Positions 58,740 through 64,000 of a stretch of DNA of 64,000 nucleotides are shown here, one piece after another. Location: NCBI GenBank assembly GCA_965220485.1, contig OZ244832.1, positions 1,922,001 through 1,986,000 of the forward strand. Reading direction: 5' to 3'. The stretch comes from Aldehydirespirator sp965220485 (GTDB lineage: Bacteria > Actinomycetota > Acidimicrobiia > Acidimicrobiales > Aldehydirespiratoraceae). Both the position numbers and the translations under genes were made by a program. Below the pieces are notes generated by a model. The model was not told the origin of the DNA. It searched no databases and was given only the letters and a program-made list of their open reading frames with translations. The first letter of the stretch is position 1. Each line of letters starts with the position of its first letter.

Positions 58740-60662
58740 TCAGGCGGCTTCTGCGGAGAGGCGGATATCGGTGAGGAACGCCTCGACTTCGGCGAGGTCG
58801 ATCGTTCGGCGAAACGGCGGCAGGCCCCGGAGAAGGCCTTGGCGGTAACCGGCCGTCGCCAGCCGGGAGTCGAGCACCGCGACGACACCCCGGTCGTCGG
58901 CGGAACGGATGAGCCTGCCGATGCCCTGGGCGAGCATCGTCGCCGCCCTGGGGACATCGATCTGGTGGAAGGCGCCCGACCCGCACCGCTCGCGGCGGGC
59001 GCTCATCAGCGGCTCGTCGGGTCGGGGGAACGGGATGCGGTCCACGACCACCAGCGACAGGGACCGGCCGGGCACGTCCACGCCCTGCCACATGCCCATG
59101 GTCGCGAACAGGCAGCTCTCCTCCTCGACGGCGAACCGGCGGACGAGTTCCTGCTTGGGGAAGTCGAGCTGGGTGTAGATGCACAGGTCGGTCATCTCAC
59201 GGACGGCTTCAGCGGCCCGGTTCATGGCGTCGTAGCTGGTGAACAGGGCCAGCGTGCGCCCGCCGGCCGCAGTGACCATCCGGGCGATCTCGCGGTGGGC
59301 GCCCTTGTCCCTGCCGGGCTTGTTCGGGTTGGGGAGGCTCCTGGCGCAGTAGAGCAGGCCGCTGCTGCGGTAGTCGAACGGGCTTCCCACGTCGAGCGCG
59401 TCGCACTGGTCTTCGGGCACGCCGAGTGTGTCTACGAGGTTCGCGGGGATCGTCGCGCTGGTGAGCACGGCCGGGGCGTGCGTCCAGAGACGCTCCAGGA
59501 GCAGCGCGCTGACATCGATCGGGGCTGTCCTCCAGGCGGGGTTGCGCTCGGCTCCCTCCACCCACACCGCGTCCTCGGTCTCCGGGTCCGACGCTCGGGC
59601 GAGGTCTTCGGCTAGGGCTGCTAGGGAGCGCCGCGCCATCGCTCGCCGGGTGTCGTCTGCGGATGCTTCGCGGACCTCGGCATTGGCAGCGTCTAGGCGC
59701 CCCCGGCAGAGGACGGCGAGGTCCACTAGCTCGTCGGGCACGGGAGATAGCCGCTCGTCGCGGTAGCGACGGAGCGCCGAGCGGAGAGACTTGCCTGCGG
59801 CGTCCACGTCATCGGCCGTCCTCGAACTCCGCACTGCGGCCCTCACTGCCCGGGCCGCGGCCGCGAACCGGCCGCCGGTGATGGACACTCCGGCGGCGCC
59901 AGCCGCGATGTCCTCGACAGTGTGGGCCTCGTCGAACACTACGGCGTCGTGAGCGGGAAGGATCTCGGCGTCGGTGAAAACGTGGAGGCAGTACAGGTGG
60001 GTGTTGACGACCAGCACGTCGACGTCGGCTGCCACGTTCCTGGCCCGCTCGGCGAAGCACTCCGACCCCGACGGGCAGTTGCTCGCCCCCGGGCACTCAC
60101 GTCCGGAGACGCTGACTGCCTCCCAAGCCCGGGGTGACGGCTCGAGGTCGAGACCGGCCCGGTCCCCGTCAGGGGTCTCGGCGGCCCAGGTGGCCAGCCG
60201 CTTGACCTCTGCACGGACTCGTCCGGCCTCCTCGGCCGACCTGGCGGCGATCAGCTCGCCCTGTTCGCTGCCAGCGGCCGTACCCAGGTCAGCGAGCTTC
60301 TTGAGACAGACGTAGTTCGACCGGCCCTTGAGCACGGCGTACCGCAGCGGCTTGCCCAGGGCTTGCGCCAGCTGGGGCAGGTCCTTGTTGACGAGCTGGT
60401 CTTGGAGCGCCTTGGTGGCGGTGGCCACGACGGCCTTCTTGCCGCTGACTGCCAGCGACGCCAGGTAGGCCATCGACTTGCCGGTGCCGGTGCCGGCCGC
60501 CACCACCAGATGCCGGTCCTCATCGAGGGCAGCCGCGACGGCCTCGCACATCCGTCGCTGCCCGGGGCGCCGCTCGCCGCCGCCCAGCATGGAAGAGACG
60601 ACCGCGTCGAATGCCTCGACGGCGGCTCCTGCAACGCTCACAGCAATCGACGGTACCGGCAC
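58740..60662 (-). CDS. dinG: DinG/XPD-like ATP-dependent DNA helicase
   Basis: Superfamily 2 Fe-S helicase unwinding DNA 5' to 3' in repair. Walker A VVAAGTGTGKSMAYLASLAV near residue 58 and VVFDEAHTVED (DEAH). Four cysteines for a [4Fe-4S] cluster: RSNYVCLKK, then GRECPGASNCPSGSECFAER. C-terminal motifs LFTSYDAMNRAAEAVREM, GMWQGVDVPG and MLAQGIGRLIRSADDRGVVA. 640 residues. ATG 60662 begins MPVPSIAVSVAGAAVEAFDA. Single-gene unit, divergent from the hemoglobin gene. Confidence 0.93.
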   Translation of the reverse strand: MPVPSIAVSVAGAAVEAFDAVVSSMLGGGERRPGQRRMCEAVAAALDEDRHLVVAAGTGTGKSMAYLASLAVSGKKAVVATATKALQDQLVNKDLPQLAQALGKPLRYAVLKGRSNYVCLKKLADLGTAAGSEQGELIAARSAEEAGRVRAEVKRLATWAAETPDGDRAGLDLEPSPRAWEAVSVSGRECPGASNCPSGSECFAERARNVAADVDVLVVNTHLYCLHVFTDAEILPAHDAVVFDEAHTVEDIAAGAAGVSITGGRFAAAARAVRAAVRSSRTADDVDAAGKSLRSALRRYRDERLSPVPDELVDLAVLCRGRLDAANAEVREASADDTRRAMARRSLAALAEDLARASDPETEDAVWVEGAERNPAWRTAPIDVSALLLERLWTHAPAVLTSATIPANLVDTLGVPEDQCDALDVGSPFDYRSSGLLYCARSLPNPNKPGRDKGAHREIARMVTAAGGRTLALFTSYDAMNRAAEAVREMTDLCIYTQLDFPKQELVRRFAVEEESCLFATMGMWQGVDVPGRSLSLVVVDRIPFPRPDEPLMSARRERCGSGAFHQIDVPRAATMLAQGIGRLIRSADDRGVVAVLDSRLATAGYRQGLLRGLPPFRRTIDLAEVEAFLTDIRLSAEAA

Positions 60663-60771
60663 TCATCGACAGGTCAGCCCGGCGCGGCGACTGGCCGTAC
60701 CGAGAAGGCCCCCGCAGATGCGGACGATGACAGGTCGGGCCTACCCGGTGAGCGGCCGTACGCTGCGAGGC

Positions 60772-61278
60772 GTGAGCGAGCCAGGCGAAGCCGCACAACC
60801 CGAGGCTGCGGACGCCAGCGGGGGCGAGGGTTGGTCGGATGGCGTGAACCTGAAGGGATCACTGCGCGAGGCCATGACGGCCCCACCGACGGTGTACGAG
60901 ATCGTGGGCGGCCAGCGGTTCTTCGACGAGCTGGTGGACAGGTTCTATGACGCGGTCGGGAACGACTCTTTGTTGCGGCCGATGTACCCGAGGGACATGG
61001 GGCCATCCCGAAGGCGTCTCGCCGGCTTCCTGGCCCAGTACTGGGGCGGGCCTCCGCACTACAGCGAGGAGCGAGGCGACCCCCGCCTGCGGATGCGGCA
61101 CATGCCCTTCGCCATCGGCTGGGCCGAGCGCGACGCCTGGATGGAGCACATGACGGCCTCGCTCGACGCGGCCACTATCGCCGACGGCACCGGCCGCCCG
61201 CTGCCCGACGAGATCCGGGCCGCAATGTTCGACCATTTCGACAACGCTGCCACCCACCTCATCAACCAGCCCGACTGA
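60772..61278 (+). CDS. glbO: Group II truncated hemoglobin (GlbO-like)
   Basis: A small heme protein for oxygen handling or redox chemistry. VYEIVGGQRFFDELVDRFYD marks the B/CD region, FLAQYWGGPPHYSEERGDPR the E helix/loop, and RLRMRHMPFAIGWAERDAWM holds the proximal histidine (RxRHxPFxI) and the invariant Trp of group II. GTG 60772 gives 168 residues; ATG 60718 is possible but adds an Arg-rich tail, and ATG 60874 would start right at the globin core. Start uncertain. Confidence 0.88.
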   Translation: MSEPGEAAQPEAADASGGEGWSDGVNLKGSLREAMTAPPTVYEIVGGQRFFDELVDRFYDAVGNDSLLRPMYPRDMGPSRRRLAGFLAQYWGGPPHYSEERGDPRLRMRHMPFAIGWAERDAWMEHMTASLDAATIADGTGRPLPDEIRAAMFDHFDNAATHLINQPD

Positions 61279-61305
61279 TCATCCGCTTCGGCGGCAGGCG
61301 CGGGA

Positions 61306-61548
61306 TCAGGTGTCGCGGCGTTGGCCCTCAAGCGCCGCGATGCGCTCTCCTTGGTCGGCCATCCGGTCGAGCAGCCGACCGTGCTCGGCCAGTGTCGTCT
61401 CGACGCGAGCCAGCGAGTCTTCCACACACCCCAGGCGGTTGCCGAGGACCCCGATGTCGGAGCGCAGCGCCTGCAGGAAGTAGCCGAGCATTCCGAGGAA
61501 GCCTGCTCCGAGAACTCCGACGACGGTTGCTATGAGGGTCGAGTCCAT
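61306..61548 (-). CDS. Small membrane protein with coiled-coil tail
   Basis: ATG 61548 has GGAGGT 7 bp upstream. 80 residues: one hydrophobic helix (LIATVVGVLGAGFLGMLGYF) and a heptad-like tail (LGNRLGCVEDSLARVETTLA, EHGRLLDRMADQGERIAALE). No family is recognised; the shape resembles small membrane-anchored coiled-coil proteins coded near toxin or phage genes. The upstream 100 bp (61560-61650) is AT-rich and probably holds its promoter. Confidence 0.75.
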   Translation of the reverse strand: MDSTLIATVVGVLGAGFLGMLGYFLQALRSDIGVLGNRLGCVEDSLARVETTLAEHGRLLDRMADQGERIAALEGQRRDT

Positions 61549-61649
61549 GATGGTACCTCCTGTGATGTTACCAGACCAAGCCTCCCATGACAAGGTCAAT
61601 GAGGATACCATATTATTACATGAACCAACTTTAGTTTTAACAATATTTA

Positions 61650-63335
61650 CTAATATGAGTCAGGGGCAGTTAGCAGTTGGCGGCCACCGAAGGACTTCGG
61701 CGGGTGGATGCGGCCATCGTGCTGCACCAGATCGCCGTGAACCCACACTGCGTCGATCCCGTCGGGCGGGACCAGCGGATCCTCGTAGCTGTTGCGCTCG
61801 GTGACACGGTCCCAGTCGAACAGCACCACAGACGCATCGGCGCCCTCGCGCAGGGCCGGGCTCGGGAGCCCCATGAACTCGCAGGGCAGCACCGCCAGCC
61901 GGTGGACGATCTCGGCCAGGGGAATGCCGAGCTCGCGAGCCATGCGCAGCGCCTTGGGGAAGGACCCCAGTGAGCGGGGGTGGGGCTTCTGTCCCGGTCC
62001 CGGCATCAGACCGTCGGTGCAAAGCGCCATGTTCGGGCGGCGGAAGAACCGCTCCACGGTGGCCTCGTTGCCGTAGTGGCTGATGATGGAGACCTCGCCC
62101 CGGTTGTGCAGGAAGAAGTCGCAGACCGCGTCGTGGGCCTCGATCGAGGACATGTCGGTCACCCCCGCGGCCAGCACCACATCGGAGAACCGCTTGCCCA
62201 GGAACTCGTCGCCCGCGCCCTCGAGCACGCCCGCGATCTGGATGCCCTCCAGCCCGCCGCAGAAGGCCACGAAGTTGTCCCAGCCGGAGCCGTCGCCGTA
62301 GATCTTCTCGAACGCGAACCGGCGCACGTCGTCGTCGCTCAGCCGGGCCATGAACTCGACCCGGGTGCCGGAGCGAACCTCCGGCGGGAACAGGGCGTCC
62401 GCGGTGGTGCTGCCCGCGGTGTAGGGGTACATGTTGCCCATCGTGGGCACCGAGCCGGCCGCGTCGTCGAGCTTCGCCGCCACCTCACCGAAGCGGTCCC
62501 AGTTGCGGCGACCTGCGATCTTGGAATGCTCGCTGCAGTAACCGCCTCCGGCTTCGACCGCGGCGGTGATCACCTCTTCGAGGGCTTCGATGATGTCGTC
62601 GCTCTCCGACCGCAGATGCGGGTACAGCGCGCCCGGCTTGACCTCGTTGAACGCCCGCACCAGGGCGGTGATCTCGCGCTGGTCCGAGTAGACGGCCGGG
62701 TTGTACACGAGGCCGGTGGACAGCCCCAGGCACCAGGGCGCCTCGCGGCGAACGATCTCGGCCATGGCCCGGATCTGGGAGTCGTCGGCGGTGCGGTCGA
62801 GGTTGCCCATCACGGTGCGCCGCACAGCGCTGTGGCCCATGTGCATCCCCAAATCAGTCACCGAGCGGCCCCGATGCCAGCGCAGGAACTCCTCCATTAT
62901 CGACCACGGCCAGTCGCGGCCCCCGGCGGGGTCGTCGCCCTCGGGGTCGCCCGCCGCGCCCACGGTCCCGTCGAGGGGAGCGAGCTGGGCCGCGTACTCG
63001 GCGCGCTGGGCGGGTGCCACCGGCGCCGGCGACAGCCCGTCCACCCCGCAGATTCTCTTGGTGACGCCGCCGCGCACCGCCATCTCGCAGCTGACCGGGA
63101 TCCCGTGCTCGCCGACGCGAGTACCGGCGAGAGCGCCATGGTTGTGGGTGTCCACGAAGCCGGGGGCCAGCACCCGACCGTCGGCTTCGATGGTGCGATC
63201 CGCCCCGGCCGCCGCGCTGGGCGGGACCTCGCCGAGATGGACGATGCGGTCTCCGTCGATCAGCGCGTCGCCGTGGTAAGGCTCGGCAGCCCTGGCGCCG
63301 ACAACGATCAGCGCGTCCGTTATGAGCTGCCTCAC
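61650..63335 (-). CDS. D-aminoacylase/N-acyl-D-amino-acid deacylase-type amidohydrolase
   Basis: Metal-dependent hydrolase of the amidohydrolase superfamily: LITDALIVVGARAAEPYHGD, APGFVDTHNHGALAGTRVGE (HxH metal site), LGLSTGLVYNPAVYSDQREI, GGGYCSEHSKIAGR, IISHYGNEATVERFFRRPNM, and ALCTDGLMPGPGQKPHPRSL near the C-terminus, where D-aminoacylases have the catalytic Asp (SDG). GTG 63335 starts the conserved beta sandwich; the ATG at 63380 adds a Gly/Arg-rich stretch. 561 residues. Hydrolyses N-acylated D-amino acids or related amides, possibly from peptidoglycan. Confidence 0.87.
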   Translation of the reverse strand: MRQLITDALIVVGARAAEPYHGDALIDGDRIVHLGEVPPSAAAGADRTIEADGRVLAPGFVDTHNHGALAGTRVGEHGIPVSCEMAVRGGVTKRICGVDGLSPAPVAPAQRAEYAAQLAPLDGTVGAAGDPEGDDPAGGRDWPWSIMEEFLRWHRGRSVTDLGMHMGHSAVRRTVMGNLDRTADDSQIRAMAEIVRREAPWCLGLSTGLVYNPAVYSDQREITALVRAFNEVKPGALYPHLRSESDDIIEALEEVITAAVEAGGGYCSEHSKIAGRRNWDRFGEVAAKLDDAAGSVPTMGNMYPYTAGSTTADALFPPEVRSGTRVEFMARLSDDDVRRFAFEKIYGDGSGWDNFVAFCGGLEGIQIAGVLEGAGDEFLGKRFSDVVLAAGVTDMSSIEAHDAVCDFFLHNRGEVSIISHYGNEATVERFFRRPNMALCTDGLMPGPGQKPHPRSLGSFPKALRMARELGIPLAEIVHRLAVLPCEFMGLPSPALREGADASVVLFDWDRVTERNSYEDPLVPPDGIDAVWVHGDLVQHDGRIHPPKSFGGRQLLTAPDSY

Positions 63336-63493
63336 GGTCTCACCGTATCCGGGCCGGCGGCCCCCGCCCGACCCCGCCATGGAAGCCGCAAGAGGCGATC
63401 ACTGCGCCGCAGGAGAGCGGCTCTCGACCGCCGCGCCACCAGGCGAAGACGAGGATGCTGGCGGCCAGCGCGGCGCCTCGGCAGTCAGGGGCC

Positions 63494-64000
63494 TCAGAGC
63501 GCGTGTGCGAAGGTGGCGAGGTCGCGGGCTGAGGCTGCATACACCTCGGGCATGGCGCCGGGCAGCAGCAGGTCGCCGGCGTGGCAAGTGCCGTTGACGG
63601 TGCGGCTGTTGACGCTCACACCGGCCCGGGCGAGCTTGCGGTAGTAGTCAAGCCCCTCGTCGCGCAGCGGGTCGAGCTCGTTCACCGAGATCACGTGGGG
63701 CGGCATGCCCGCCAGGTCATCGACTCCGGCGTGCCACGGCCAGGCGAGTGGATCCTTCAGGTTCGCGGCACCCGGGTCGTAGGCCTCCACGAAGTAACCC
63801 ATCAGGTCGCTGGCCAGGAAGTACCCGTCGTTCTCGTGCAGCGACGGAAGCTCGAGCGACGGGCTGGCGTAGGCGCCCGAGATGTAGGGGCATTGGGCGT
63901 AGACGCCGTCGATCATTCCGAGACGCCCCTCCTGGCGGGCCTTGAGGGTGGTGGCCAGCGTGAGGTTGCCGCCGCCGGACTCGCCCGACACCACGATCTT
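63494..64000 (-). CDS. Alpha/beta hydrolase (HSL-type esterase), 5' end outside the window
   Basis: The window edge cuts the gene inside the nucleophile elbow region. KIVVSGESGGGNLTLATTLK holds the G-E-S-x-G-G elbow typical of HSL-family esterases, which have GDSAGG. Downstream ISVNELDPLRDEGLDYYRKL contains the catalytic Asp (ELDPLRDE) and GTCHAGDLL the histidine. The ATG/GTG at 63994 is internal. Substrate unknown. Confidence 0.88.
   Translation of the reverse strand, partial: KIVVSGESGGGNLTLATTLKARQEGRLGMIDGVYAQCPYISGAYASPSLELPSLHENDGYFLASDLMGYFVEAYDPGAANLKDPLAWPWHAGVDDLAGMPPHVISVNELDPLRDEGLDYYRKLARAGVSVNSRTVNGTCHAGDLLLPGAMPEVYAASARDLATFAHAL

Noticed and set aside
61980..63644. 554-aa plus-strand frame opposite the amidohydrolase
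   Set aside because: Long antisense frame without motifs; the minus-strand gene carries the metal-site signatures.

Overview
The window is high-GC, densely coded chromosomal DNA. Secreted lipoproteins, single-chain methylmalonyl-CoA mutase with MeaB, group II truncated hemoglobin, MpaB-type oxygenase and SLH/RCC1 surface proteins point to an actinobacterium, probably an uncultured acidimicrobial-type lineage. That placement is inferred from protein content only; there is no rRNA gene here.

Layout. 1-570: end of a Crp/Fnr regulator. 570-4920: a graveyard of broken genes (UvrD-like helicase tail, DarT-like fragment, truncated AAA ATPase, an XRE/nucleotidyltransferase pair with an in-frame amber, a toxin/antitoxin remnant fused to the 3' half of a tRNA) closed by an IS5-family element. 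4950-9510: two SLH surface proteins, one with a zinc-protease-like domain and one with 14 RCC1-like repeats. 10340-12230: an AbiEi/AbiEii pair. 12230-19080: mobile-element debris around meaB, methylmalonyl-CoA mutase and a phosphotransferase gene. 19080-26760: substrate-binding lipoprotein, a candidate UGA-containing (selenocysteine) redoxin, a membrane protein, epimerase and SDR genes, a zinc-ribbon/nucleotidyltransferase pair and a VOC protein. 27020-35190: typA and three secreted proteins (5'-nucleotidase/LysM, beta-propeller lipoprotein, second 14-repeat RCC1 protein). 35220-43200: xsc with a duplicated 3' fragment, vapBC, copA, mazF-like TA, hisC, YgjP-type metalloprotease.

43195-51918 is a type I restriction-modification island on the minus strand (half-size HsdS-like, HsdM, HicA, HicB, HsdS, ApeA/HEPN remnant, MntA, HepT, HsdR, YgjP-like), that is, an R-M operon with two intact TA modules and a broken HEPN gene inside it. 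51957-55908 encodes a MoaD-like protein and a three-subunit molybdenum hydroxylase. 56237-64000 holds a fatty-acid hydroxylase, MpaB-like oxygenase, DinG helicase, truncated hemoglobin, a small membrane protein, a D-aminoacylase-type amidohydrolase and a partial esterase.

Two themes run through the window. First, small non-autonomous elements: 107-bp CTAG-bounded repeats, 96-bp derivatives sharing the ends of the IS5 element, TIR-bounded 240-310-bp elements and a 97-bp dispersed repeat, several of them touching stop codons. Second, minisatellite-like expansions (54, 74, 27 and 15/18 bp), two of them in frame inside conserved enzymes. The most interesting single observation is the in-frame UGA at the first position of the redox CxxC motif of a TlpA-like lipoprotein, followed by a well-placed hairpin.
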